This document shows, one piece after another, positions 16,461 to 25,680 of a DNA stretch of 64,000 nt. The notes under the pieces are model-generated. The model made no database searches, had not been told where the DNA came from, and saw nothing but the letters and a program-made list of their open reading frames with translations. Each line of letters starts with the position of its first letter. Positions within the stretch are counted from its first letter, which is position 1. Source of the DNA: Enterococcus_K sp051713825 (GTDB lineage: Bacteria; Bacillota; Bacilli; Lactobacillales; Enterococcaceae); the NCBI RefSeq assembly GCF_051713825.1, contig NZ_JBIOQR010000001.1, forward strand, positions 1,364,001-1,428,000. The letters run 5' to 3'. Made by a program: the position numbers and the translations under genes.

Positions 16461-18332
16461 TTAGACATCAGATAACTTACTTGGGCTGATAATGCCGTGA
16501 TACAAATTCCGACCAATGATTCCCTCTGGCATTGAGTATGGGCCATCAAAGGGGAGAATCGTTTCTGCTAACTCAGGAATTGGTTCACCTTGCTGCCATT
16601 GTGTAAGGCGCCAAGCGGTTGTCTCTAAGCGGGTGAACAAACCACCGTATCGGATATCCAGAATTTCCCAGCCAAATGGTTTGTTCGCAGCATACCAAAT
16701 TTTTTGATGTGCACTACGTAAAGTATCCGTTAATTCCATGAGAATCATGACTTTTTCTTGGAATTGAGGAATTAAATCCTTTCGGTTGTTTTGATAGGCC
16801 TGTCGTAATTTCCTCCCAAAATCTGTTTTCTTGGCAAGAAGCTGCGCCAATTTTAAATAGAAGGCAAATAATTCTTTGCTCTGTTCTGTTGTTTGGCAGT
16901 TGGTTAAGCGAGTAGCCAATTTTTTATAGTGTTCTTTTAATGAATAATTTGCAATAGTTTGATCATATAACCCTAAAAGTGGATCTTGATAGAGAATCAA
17001 TTTACTAACAGAGGACCCATGCGGATTATCCTTGGCAACTCCTGGTGTTTGATCAAATGAATCCAATAAAAGGAAACTCTCCATAGACTCCCCTTGGTAT
17101 AAAGAAAACTGATGCGCTAAAAATTCCTGTGAAACGAACATATGAAATTGGTGTTCCGCAAAAAGCTGAAGTCCTAATAAACACGTATCAATCGGTGTTT
17201 CCGCTCCATCGTCTCCCCATAGTGTGGCGTAAATTGTTGTAACATTGGTTTCTTTACAAGCCGATAAGCCAGCATTAGTCGTGGCGATAGTTTTCCCATA
17301 ATTTGGCGCTATACCATTCCATGTCCATATACCACCCGCAAAACTAATTGGTTTCTTAAGTGTTTGATGATTGGCAAGTAATCGACTATATTCTGCTTTT
17401 TGATGGTGATAATAATCCCAGTAAACCATGGTAATCTCTGGAATACCTGAGACAACTTCATCAGAAATTTCAAATTGTTGATCATAATAATCCCCAGTTT
17501 TCGAACCTAGTCGAAAGAACATATCGCTCCACATTTCTGGTTCTAAGTTCAAGCGATTTGTAATTTCTAAAACGTTAGTTAAATGATCATTCATTAAGTT
17601 AAAACGATTTTGAAAGCCAAACTTTTCTAATGATTTTCCCAGCCCTAATTGATGAGCTTCATCCATACCAATATGGATACGATTACTTTTAAAGGGGGAA
17701 GAAGCAGCAATCAAGGCCTTTTCAAGAAATTGATAGGTCTTTTTTTCATTGACTAGCAGAATATCTTCTGTATCTCGAATATCTTGAGTGAAATTCCATT
17801 TTAACGGATTTTTTAGATGCCCTAGAACTTGGATAGCAGGGACCACTTCGATGCCCAGATAGTCAGCAAAGGTATCAATTTCTTTTAATTCAGCATAAGT
17901 ATAAGCTCCTCTCAGATAACCAAAGTAAGGGAATTCTGGTATTTGATAGGTATCCTCCATATAAAGCATCATCTGGTTGAGCCCCAGTGTACTGCAGGTT
18001 AAAAGTAGTTCTTTTATTTTATCCACCGTACAAACGGCATTACGTGACAAATCCAGCATCGGACCGACTTTTTTGAAATTAGGGGCTTCTTCATAATCAG
18101 CGAGAGGTTGTCGTTCGTTTAGTATGCGAGTCAAGCATCTAAATAAATGTGCAGGTTCAGAATAATAAATTTGACGTTTGTTCCCACAGTTCTTAAAAAT
18201 CAGATTGCCTTCGTTGTGAATAAGCTCGATTTGTTCTCCAATAGGACTGATGGTGAAAGATAATTTGTTCTGTAATAAATTCAATCCGTCAAGCACAGGT
18301 TGAGTATCACCATAAAAAAATAGATTTTTCAT
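16461..18332 (-). CDS. GH20 beta-N-acetylhexosaminidase (GcnA-like)
   Basis: A 623-residue cytoplasmic glycosidase (no signal peptide), the size of the streptococcal GcnA enzymes. The GH20 catalytic pair is D224-E225 in HIGMDEAH; the acetamido group of the substrate and this Asp carry out the substrate-assisted mechanism. WTWNG and TLWGDDGAE are also typical of the family. It removes terminal GlcNAc or GalNAc from imported oligosaccharides. It is divergent from the ABC importer genes, with which it shares a 250-bp control region. Confidence 0.88.
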   Translation of the reverse strand: MKNLFFYGDTQPVLDGLNLLQNKLSFTISPIGEQIELIHNEGNLIFKNCGNKRQIYYSEPAHLFRCLTRILNERQPLADYEEAPNFKKVGPMLDLSRNAVCTVDKIKELLLTCSTLGLNQMMLYMEDTYQIPEFPYFGYLRGAYTYAELKEIDTFADYLGIEVVPAIQVLGHLKNPLKWNFTQDIRDTEDILLVNEKKTYQFLEKALIAASSPFKSNRIHIGMDEAHQLGLGKSLEKFGFQNRFNLMNDHLTNVLEITNRLNLEPEMWSDMFFRLGSKTGDYYDQQFEISDEVVSGIPEITMVYWDYYHHQKAEYSRLLANHQTLKKPISFAGGIWTWNGIAPNYGKTIATTNAGLSACKETNVTTIYATLWGDDGAETPIDTCLLGLQLFAEHQFHMFVSQEFLAHQFSLYQGESMESFLLLDSFDQTPGVAKDNPHGSSVSKLILYQDPLLGLYDQTIANYSLKEHYKKLATRLTNCQTTEQSKELFAFYLKLAQLLAKKTDFGRKLRQAYQNNRKDLIPQFQEKVMILMELTDTLRSAHQKIWYAANKPFGWEILDIRYGGLFTRLETTAWRLTQWQQGEPIPELAETILPFDGPYSMPEGIIGRNLYHGIISPSKLSDV

Positions 18333-18581
18333 TTGTTCTCCTCCTAACGACTTTCTTCTATTATAAAAAGATTTATGAAAGCGGTCTACAAAATAGAGAA
18401 TCTACATACTAAAAATAGAAGTTACATAGTGGGTAGAATTAGAAAAATTACCCACTTTTGTGAGTTTTTAACCTTAGAAACGTTGATATATCAAGGGTTT
18501 TATCGGTGAATAAAACCACATATTGAGTACCATTGATAAACCTAATAGAATGGAAGCGTTCACAAGAATGGAGGAGAAAAT
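18333..18581. promoter_or_regulatory. Divergent control region of the hexosaminidase and ABC importer
   Basis: It contains inverted repeats at 18496-18517 (GGTTTTAT/ATAAAACC) and around 18437-18463 (GTGGGTA/TACCCAC). They are candidates for binding sites of the AraC-type regulator at 23130. I could not assign -35/-10 boxes firmly. Confidence 0.35.
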
Positions 18582-19526
18582 ATGGAGCTTGTAACGAACA
18601 AGCCAAAAGTCAGTAAGGAAAGAGGAAGTAAAAAAAAGAAGCTTTATAAAAGTAGGCAACTATACTTATTTATCCTTCCAGCATTTTTGGTTATTTTTAT
18701 TTTTTCATATATTCCTATGTATGGAGTATTGATTGCGTTTAAGGACTTTGTTCCAAGTTTGGGTGTCTGGGATAGTCCTTGGGTAGGGTTAAAGCATTTT
18801 CAACGTTTCTTTAATTCCTACTATTTTTGGGATCTATTAAAGAATACGTTAGGAATCAGCATTTATTCATTGGTTGTTGGGTTTCCTCTACCGATCATTC
18901 TTGCTTTAGCATTAAATGAAGTGAAGGATGGTCCTTTAAAAAAATTCTCACAAACGGTTACTTATGCGCCAAATTTTATCTCAACAGTGGTTATGGTTGG
19001 GATGATTCTAGCTTTCTTAAATCCATCAACAGGGATTATCAACAATGCATTAAGTTTCTTCGGGATTCAACCAATTTCGTTCATGGAAGATCCAAAATGG
19101 TTTAAGACGGTGTATGTCTTATCCGGAGTCTGGCAAGGGACAGGCTGGGGTTCAGTTATCTATCTAGCAGCACTTGCAGGAGTTGATACACAACTACATG
19201 AGGCAGCGATTGTCGATGGAGCCAGTCGTTTGCAACGAATTTGGCACATTAACTTGCCAACGATTCGGCCAACCATGGTCATTTTATTGATTATGAATGT
19301 TGGTTCGGTGATGAATATAGGGTATGAAAAAGTATTGCTTATGCAAAACCCTCTTAATATGCAATCTTCCAATGTGATTGCAACCTTTGTCTATCAGCAA
19401 GGGCTGTTAGAGGCCCAGTATAGTTATGCCGCAGCAGTTGGTCTGTTTAATTCAGTGATTAATGCGGTTCTGTTGATTGCCGTAAATAGAATTGCAGCTA
19501 AATTAGGCGAATCAACATTATTCTAA
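18582..19526 (+). CDS. ABC sugar importer permease 1 (LplB/YteP-like)
   Basis: 314 residues with about six membrane helices and the inner-membrane permease motif EAAIVDGASRLQRIWHINLP (EAA...G loop, about residues 205-225) that docks on the ATPase. Members of this carbohydrate-importer group, CUT1 LplB type, pair with an LplC-type permease and a large binding lipoprotein, exactly the genes that follow. No ATPase gene is present; such systems commonly use a shared MsmX-type ATPase encoded elsewhere. Confidence 0.9.
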   Translation: MELVTNKPKVSKERGSKKKKLYKSRQLYLFILPAFLVIFIFSYIPMYGVLIAFKDFVPSLGVWDSPWVGLKHFQRFFNSYYFWDLLKNTLGISIYSLVVGFPLPIILALALNEVKDGPLKKFSQTVTYAPNFISTVVMVGMILAFLNPSTGIINNALSFFGIQPISFMEDPKWFKTVYVLSGVWQGTGWGSVIYLAALAGVDTQLHEAAIVDGASRLQRIWHINLPTIRPTMVILLIMNVGSVMNIGYEKVLLMQNPLNMQSSNVIATFVYQQGLLEAQYSYAAAVGLFNSVINAVLLIAVNRIAAKLGESTLF

Positions 19527-19538
19527 GGAGGGAAGAGA

Positions 19539-20453
19539 ATGAATAACCGGCTAGTAAAAGACACAAAAACTGATAGACTTTTTATGATATTTACCTATAT
19601 TTTTGTCGTTGCATCAGTTTTAATCGTTTTATATCCATTAATCTACATTATCAGTGCCTCGATAAGTGATCCACAAGAGGTTAACTCTGGTCAAATGTAT
19701 TTATTCCCAAAAGGGATCACGTGGGAAGGTTACAAAATTATTTTAGGGAATAGCAGTATTTGGCGTGGCTATCTAAACACAATTTTTTATACGGTTTTAG
19801 GAACAAGTATTAATTTATTAGTGACTCTGCCCGCAGCTTACGCACTATCAAGACCCGATTTTTATGGGCACAAATTATTTACCTCATTTATGCTTGTGAC
19901 GATGTTTGTCAGTGGGGGACTAATTCCAAGTTACCTATTGATTAAGAGTTTAGGCATGTTGAATACGGTCTGGGCCTTAGTCATTCCGGGAGCAGTTTCT
20001 GTTTATAATATCGTCGTAACCAGAACATTCTTTCAAACGACAATTCCAAGAGAAATGGAAGAGGCCGCCATTATTGATGGATGTTCAGATTTTAAATTAT
20101 TCACCAAAATCGTTTTGCCTTTATCAACACCAATCATTGCTGTGATGGCTCTGTTTTATGGGGTTGGTCATTGGAACAGTTTCTTTAGCGCATTAATCTA
20201 TTTGTCTGACAAATCGATGTATCCATTACAAATGGTGTTGAGAGAAATTTTAGTTTTACAAGATATGAGTTCAAATGCAGTGAATGGAAGTATGACAGGC
20301 GAAATGGCGGAACTATTATTTAGCCGTCAACAGCTTTCTGCCGTAATCAAATACGGTGTCATGATTGTTTCGACACTGCCAATTATTATTATCTATCCGT
20401 TTTTACAAAAGTACTTTGTAAAAGGAATGATGGTTGGATCAGTCAAAGGTTAA
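19539..20453 (+). CDS. ABC sugar importer permease 2 (LplC/YtcP-like)
   Basis: 304 residues with about six membrane helices and the docking-loop motif EEAAIIDGCSDFKLFTKIVL (about residues 184-203). It sits 12 bases after permease 1 with AAGGAGGG upstream. Together the two form the channel for the oligosaccharide bound by the lipoprotein encoded next. The C-terminal KGMMVGSVKG is typical of the LplC/YtcP group. Confidence 0.9.
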   Translation: MNNRLVKDTKTDRLFMIFTYIFVVASVLIVLYPLIYIISASISDPQEVNSGQMYLFPKGITWEGYKIILGNSSIWRGYLNTIFYTVLGTSINLLVTLPAAYALSRPDFYGHKLFTSFMLVTMFVSGGLIPSYLLIKSLGMLNTVWALVIPGAVSVYNIVVTRTFFQTTIPREMEEAAIIDGCSDFKLFTKIVLPLSTPIIAVMALFYGVGHWNSFFSALIYLSDKSMYPLQMVLREILVLQDMSSNAVNGSMTGEMAELLFSRQQLSAVIKYGVMIVSTLPIIIIYPFLQKYFVKGMMVGSVKG

Positions 20454-20504
20454 AAAATATCGGGTAAAACCGTATTTATAAAAATAGCAAAGGGGAAAAA
20501 AGAG

Positions 20505-22151
20505 ATGAAGTTGGGAAAAAAATCTGTAATTTTTTTAAGTTTAGTTACTTGTGGCTTGTTATTAGCTGCATGTGGCGGTGGAAACAAAGGCAAGGATAGT
20601 AGTAAAAGCGACAAAGTAGAGCTTGGTAAAGTGGGCGAGTTCCCAATCACTAAGGAAAAGATTACTATGTCTATGATGGGGCCTCATGCAGGCGATACGG
20701 AATGGAAGGATATGGCCTTCTTTAAAGACTACGCTAAGAAAACCAATATTGACTTTACGTTTACAACGCCACCATCCGACGATTTTACAACCAAACTGAA
20801 CCTTGCATTTGCCAGTGGTGATCTGCCTGATGTTTTAATGGGGACAGGTCCGGCTAGCTTAACACCAGCAATGGAGATGGATTATGGCGAACAAGGAATT
20901 TTGGTTCCATTAGAAGATTTAATTGATGATAACATGCCAAACTTCAAAAAATTAATTGAAGCAGAACCAGAAATCAAAAAATCGATTACAACGCCAGAGG
21001 GTCACATTTATTCATTACCAATGGTTGCTCGTGATTCAACAGCTATTTGGCCAAGAGGACCTATTTGGTATCGTGGTGATTGGCTAAAAAAATTAGGTGT
21101 TAAAGAATTACCCAAAACAACTGATGAATTTTATGATTTGTTAGTTCGTTTCCGCGATGAAGATCCAAACGGCAATGGCAAAAAAGACGAAATTCCATTG
21201 ACTGATGTCAAAATGGATAGTACTCGACCTTGGCTTATGGGTGCTTTTGGAATGAAGGAACGTGGTATTCAAGAAGTCGATGGAAAAGTTGAATATACAC
21301 CCGTTAGTGATAATTATAAGGAATATCTTAAATTTATGAATAAACTCTATTCTGAAAAGCTATTGGATCAAGAAGTCTACAGTCAGTCTGATGAACAGAA
21401 AAAAGCGAAAGGTCAAAACAATCAGTTAGGTGTCTTCCCAGATTGGTTTGCATTCTTTACTACTGGTAAAACAGAAGGTGATTCAATGGATGATCCAATG
21501 TGGCAACCATTGACTTCTCCTGTTTCTACGACTGCTGTTGTTCCTGGTAGCCCAAGAATGGTTCGTGAAACATTTGCGATTACAAACAAATGTGCTTCAC
21601 CAGCAGCGATGCTTCGCTGGGTCGATTATTTTTATAGTGAAGAAGGATCATTCTACTTTAACAAGGGTCCTGAAGGTGCATATTGGGAATGGGCAAAAAA
21701 TGATAAGGGTGAAAAGGTTCGTGTGTTAACAGATAAAGTGGACTTAACAGATCTAGAAAAGAGCCGTTCACAAGTTACACCAAACTATGGTTTGACGGTC
21801 CCTTCATTAGGATTACCAACAACACCAAATACGACTATTCTTACTAAGGCAAATGATAAACCTGAAACATCCTTTAGTGATTTTGTCGCTAAAGAAACAG
21901 AAGAAAAAATTACGCCAAATGCAGAAGTTCCGTTCCCATTATTGTATTTGACAAAAGAAGAAACTGAAAAAACACGAGACAGTGGAACAGATATGGATAC
22001 TTACGTTAAGCAAATGGAGGCTAAGTTTATCACAGGTGTAGAACCATTATCTAACTGGGATAAATATGTGAAAACCCTTGATGGTATGGGCGTGAATGAC
22101 TATGTATCTGTCTATCAAACAGCTTATGATCGTTGGGCAAAAGCAAAATAA
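20505..22151 (+). CDS. Extracellular sugar-binding lipoprotein (LplA-like)
   Basis: 548 residues, with a lipoprotein signal ending in LLAAC (C23 is the lipidated residue), a Gly/Ser/Lys linker, and the large family-1 solute-binding fold of the LplA group (typically 500-550 residues). The acidic, calcium-site-like DEDPNGNGKKDEIP segment, typical of this group, is near residue 225. It captures the oligosaccharide outside the cell for the two permeases. The downstream enzymes (hexosaminidase, fucosidase, GH1) suggest a host-type fucosylated or amino-sugar glycan. Confidence 0.9.
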   Translation: MKLGKKSVIFLSLVTCGLLLAACGGGNKGKDSSKSDKVELGKVGEFPITKEKITMSMMGPHAGDTEWKDMAFFKDYAKKTNIDFTFTTPPSDDFTTKLNLAFASGDLPDVLMGTGPASLTPAMEMDYGEQGILVPLEDLIDDNMPNFKKLIEAEPEIKKSITTPEGHIYSLPMVARDSTAIWPRGPIWYRGDWLKKLGVKELPKTTDEFYDLLVRFRDEDPNGNGKKDEIPLTDVKMDSTRPWLMGAFGMKERGIQEVDGKVEYTPVSDNYKEYLKFMNKLYSEKLLDQEVYSQSDEQKKAKGQNNQLGVFPDWFAFFTTGKTEGDSMDDPMWQPLTSPVSTTAVVPGSPRMVRETFAITNKCASPAAMLRWVDYFYSEEGSFYFNKGPEGAYWEWAKNDKGEKVRVLTDKVDLTDLEKSRSQVTPNYGLTVPSLGLPTTPNTTILTKANDKPETSFSDFVAKETEEKITPNAEVPFPLLYLTKEETEKTRDSGTDMDTYVKQMEAKFITGVEPLSNWDKYVKTLDGMGVNDYVSVYQTAYDRWAKAK

Positions 22152-22227
22152 AACTAGATCAAAGTGGAAAGTTTAGTAAAGATTATCCATTTAGATTTTC
22201 GCTTAATTGAGATCTAAATATAGAAGG

Positions 22228-22270
22228 CTAAGACAAAAAGTCATTTTGAATTTTTGTCTTAGTTTCCTTT
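22228..22270 (+). terminator. Terminator after the binding-protein gene
   Basis: CTAAGACAAAAA pairs with TTTTTGTCTTAG across an 11-base loop, followed by TTTCCTTTT. The remaining gap to 22512 is very AT-rich and shows no gene; it must hold the promoter for the YesL-like/AraC pair. Confidence 0.8.
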
Positions 22271-22512
22271 TAGATTTTTACGTAGTTTCTGTTATTTGTA
22301 ATTTTATTAAGCACTTGATTTGTTGGGAAAATAAAATTAGTGGGATTAAACTCTTTTAAAAATATGAAAATGCCCTTATTTATTAATGGTTTGCAAATTT
22401 TTGAAGAGTTTTGAAGGATTCTAATTTTTCAGTTGAAAATAGTTTTTTTATATTCTTTTTTGTTATATTTTGTAATATGTACCAGCAGATTTATTTAAGG
22501 AGTGAACTTGAA

Positions 22513-23133
22513 ATGGAAGAATTAAAGGGAATTATCAAAGGGAGTTATGTCATCGGAGAAAAAATTATTCAAGCAGCAAAATACCAAGTGCTGTTTATTG
22601 TTTACGTCTTACGAGGTGGGATTATTCTAGGTTTTTTCCCTAGCCTAGCCGCTGTCTTTTATGGACTATATCAGCAAATTCGAAAAAAAGAGCTAATCAC
22701 AAGACAAACATTCTCGAGGTATTACAAGGAAACCTTTAAAATTAGTAACCAGCTTGGTTTTACCGCATTAGCTAGTTTAATTTTCCTATGGCTGGATTTA
22801 AGAATCTCAGCTACATATATCCATTTGCCAATCATCCATTTCTTTTTGCTCATTTTATTTGTTTTAGTCTTCGGTGCAAGTATTTTTATTTTTCCTGCGT
22901 TATGTCGTTATGAGCTAACCTACAAACAGTACATTCAACGAGTGGGCATTCTGTTTTTCTGCAACTTTATAGAAACTATCGCCATTATTTTAGGAATTTA
23001 TCTAGCAACTATCGTTCTTACCTTATTTCCAATGCTTCTGGTTTTTGCAGCCGTACCTATTTTTAGTTTGCCTTTGGTGTGGTTTGGAATTCAGGCGATG
23101 AATAAAGCAGAACAAAAGGCTGCGACACTATGA
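22513..23133 (+). CDS. DUF624 (YesL-like) membrane protein
   Basis: 206 residues with about five hydrophobic segments and the DUF624 opening (YVLRGGIILGFFPSLAAVFYG, about residues 31-51). YesL-like proteins accompany LplABC-type importers and YesS-like regulators in Bacillus polysaccharide loci; their role is not settled. ATG at 22513 is set by AAGGAGTGA at 22497-22505, although the frame is open further upstream. It overlaps the regulator gene by 4 bp (ATGA), indicating coupled translation. Confidence 0.8.
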   Translation: MEELKGIIKGSYVIGEKIIQAAKYQVLFIVYVLRGGIILGFFPSLAAVFYGLYQQIRKKELITRQTFSRYYKETFKISNQLGFTALASLIFLWLDLRISATYIHLPIIHFFLLILFVLVFGASIFIFPALCRYELTYKQYIQRVGILFFCNFIETIAIILGIYLATIVLTLFPMLLVFAAVPIFSLPLVWFGIQAMNKAEQKAATL

Positions 23134-25379
23134 AAAAAGGTCAGTTTCCTAAGTTTAAATTCAAGAAAAAGAGTATTCGAGGTTATGTTTTGTCCTACCT
23201 ATTAGTATTTTTGGTTCCTTTTTCTTTAATTTCTATCATTTGGTATAAGACCTCTGTCGACAGTTTAAATGATCAAATTCAGTTATCTAGCAGGAACTAT
23301 TTATTGCAGGTTCGTTCAATAATTTCTAATAATATGAATCAGTTGGATATGTTAACCAAAGAAATTGGTACCAACCCTAAAACTACGGAAAAGATGGCAA
23401 AGCATCCCTATTATTCAATTGAGATGATGAAGGAACTACAGCGTTATAAAATAACCAGCAATATCATTGATGAGCTTTATATCTATTATTACGACGAGCC
23501 GAACAGATTTTATTCTTCTGCGGGGAGTCTTGATTTTGATGTGTTTGGTAAACAAAGATATCAGTCTTACAATTTTGATAATAATAAACTAAAAGAAGTT
23601 CTTGATACAAAAGCGCCACGGATTGAAACAATACCAAGTAGTCGCCACCAAACACTTGGACTTCTGACCTACAGTGTTCCTTTAACCTCTTCTGAAGGGA
23701 GTATCTATGGATTGGTTATGTACACCATGAAAATGTCAGATATTGAAGGTATCTTAGATAAAACGGTTGATAAGGATACTGGGCGCGTGTTCATGGTAGG
23801 GGAAAATAATCAGTTACTAGCTTCATCAAGTGGCGAAAAACTACCAGCATATTTTAAGAATTCAGCCGAAGTTAAGCGAGCTATCCATTCCTCTACGATA
23901 AAAACGTCGGAAGGAACCATCCGTGTAAACCAGTTAAAGGATACCGATTTTGGTATTCGTTATGTTTCTTTCACCAATACAAGTCAAGTTTTTAAAGAAT
24001 TGAATCAAACAAATTCGATTGTTTTACTGATTGTTTTTGTTGTGTTGATTGCAGGTATAGGCGCAATTTTAACAATTGGCAGAAGACAATACAAACCGAT
24101 AAGAAAAATTGAGAAGATGCTAAAAAATCAAACCGATGATTTTACAGAAACAAACGGTCTATCTGACTTCGATGAGTTTGAATACCATGTAAGTAACTTT
24201 TTAAAACAAAATGAACAGCTTCACCAAGAAGTTTTACGCCAAACGCCTTACGCACGAGAACAGGTGATTCGGCGATTATTAATGGGCAGATTCAATCAGT
24301 TAGAAGAAATAAAACTCTTATTACAATCGGTGAATATTCACTTATATGATGAAGGGTACTTTGTCATGTTAGTTGAAACGAAGATGGTCAATTCGAAAAC
24401 AAGTATTCAAAACCAAGAGTTTTTAATGAGTTTTTTAGATGACTTGTCTGGTTCTGACTATCAAGCATATGGTTCAGAGATGTTATCAGAACAAGCGATT
24501 GCTCTATTAGTTAGCTTTGATACAAGTGTCACGCAACGGACGATTGTTGAGAAAATCCTGACAAAGATTGTTTCAGCGAATAGTTTAGTGCCGGCTATAG
24601 GGATTGGGAGTGTAGTTAAGGAATTAAAGAATATCAACCGAACCTATATCGAAGGGTTGGCGGCTTTAGAGTACAGCACAGTTTTTGAAAAACGGACCAA
24701 TGTCCATTACTATGAAAAAATATCAAAAAAACAAGAGGTCGATGGATTTGAATATCCAAAAGATGAGAAATTGAAACTAAATCAAAGTTTATTACAAGGG
24801 GATTTTGAAATTGCTAGTGAAACGGTTGAACGAATGATTACCACCGCGCTCCAAAAACAACTGGGGCCAGTAGAATTGAAGCTGTATACCTATGACTTAC
24901 TTAATTCAGTTGTTGGCGTTGGCTTAGAAATTATTGGGCCAGAATTTGTGACACAGGTTTCTGCAGATTTCCGAAATTTGAATGAGCTAAAAGACGAGTT
25001 GATTCTGATGAGTCGAAAAATTTGTGGAGTAGTTCAAAAGAAACCAAAGAGTCAAGAGACACAGCTGCATAAGGATATTTTTGAGTATTTAGGAAAAGAA
25101 TATCATTCGCATGATATTTCATTGGAGCAAGTGGCGAGTGAGTTTGATGTGTCATTATCGTTCATTAGTCGTTTTATTAAGAAAGAAAGTGGGCTGACAT
25201 TTTCAAAATATATTCAAGAGTTACGTTTAGAGCATATTAAAAAAGAATTAATAGAGACGAATACGCCCATCAAAGAGATTATTGTGAATGTAGGCTACTA
25301 TGACGTGTCAAACTATACAAGGAAGTTTAAATCGATTGTCGGCATGACACCTGGTCAATTTCGGGAAAAAAACCGATAA
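23130..25379 (+). CDS. Membrane-bound AraC-family regulator (YesS/YtdP-like)
   Basis: 749 residues: a cytoplasmic basic stretch, membrane helix 1 (about residues 18-40), an extracellular Cache-like sensor, membrane helix 2 (about 290-312), a linker, a GGDEF-like/unknown middle part, and a C-terminal AraC double helix-turn-helix (about 650-745, with GYYDVSNYTRKFKSIVGMTP). This one-component membrane regulator is the standard partner of LplABC importers, probably sensing the outside glycan or the loaded binding protein. The short gap behind it is filled by a repeat element and then the fucosidase gene. Confidence 0.88.
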   Translation: MKKGQFPKFKFKKKSIRGYVLSYLLVFLVPFSLISIIWYKTSVDSLNDQIQLSSRNYLLQVRSIISNNMNQLDMLTKEIGTNPKTTEKMAKHPYYSIEMMKELQRYKITSNIIDELYIYYYDEPNRFYSSAGSLDFDVFGKQRYQSYNFDNNKLKEVLDTKAPRIETIPSSRHQTLGLLTYSVPLTSSEGSIYGLVMYTMKMSDIEGILDKTVDKDTGRVFMVGENNQLLASSSGEKLPAYFKNSAEVKRAIHSSTIKTSEGTIRVNQLKDTDFGIRYVSFTNTSQVFKELNQTNSIVLLIVFVVLIAGIGAILTIGRRQYKPIRKIEKMLKNQTDDFTETNGLSDFDEFEYHVSNFLKQNEQLHQEVLRQTPYAREQVIRRLLMGRFNQLEEIKLLLQSVNIHLYDEGYFVMLVETKMVNSKTSIQNQEFLMSFLDDLSGSDYQAYGSEMLSEQAIALLVSFDTSVTQRTIVEKILTKIVSANSLVPAIGIGSVVKELKNINRTYIEGLAALEYSTVFEKRTNVHYYEKISKKQEVDGFEYPKDEKLKLNQSLLQGDFEIASETVERMITTALQKQLGPVELKLYTYDLLNSVVGVGLEIIGPEFVTQVSADFRNLNELKDELILMSRKICGVVQKKPKSQETQLHKDIFEYLGKEYHSHDISLEQVASEFDVSLSFISRFIKKESGLTFSKYIQELRLEHIKKELIETNTPIKEIIVNVGYYDVSNYTRKFKSIVGMTPGQFREKNR

Positions 25380-25500
25380 GCAGATGCTTTATTTACACTA
25401 TGTATCAGTGACTGTAATGAAGACTGGATAGAGAGCAAAGAGATTTACTTGTTAGGCAATAATGGCTAGAAGAATAAAGTAAGTATTTCATACAAAAGGT

Positions 25501-25664
25501 GGAGCGTGGACCATAACTTTTTGAGTTATGGTCCCACACTCCGAGTACCCAAAAAACGGTGGGCATAGAAGAAACTCCAATATAGTGCTGTAAAATACAA
25601 CGAAGAATGAATTGAGTGTGTACAGTACCTGATTCTCGGAGTGAAACACTTCTGTCCCAACCTC
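25501..25664. repeat. Intergenic hairpin repeat, copy 2
   Basis: Left hairpin 25501-25542 (stem of GGAGCGTGGACCATAACT type with a few mismatches, loop TTTTG), a single copy of the 51-bp interior unit (from about 25585), and a right end in TTCTGTCCCAACCTC. It is the short form of the element at 5014-5445 and lacks the 106-bp unit. It ends immediately before the ribosome site of the fucosidase gene, so that gene's leader is made of the repeat. Confidence 0.8.
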
Positions 25665-25680
25665 AGGAGGAGAGCGTGAC

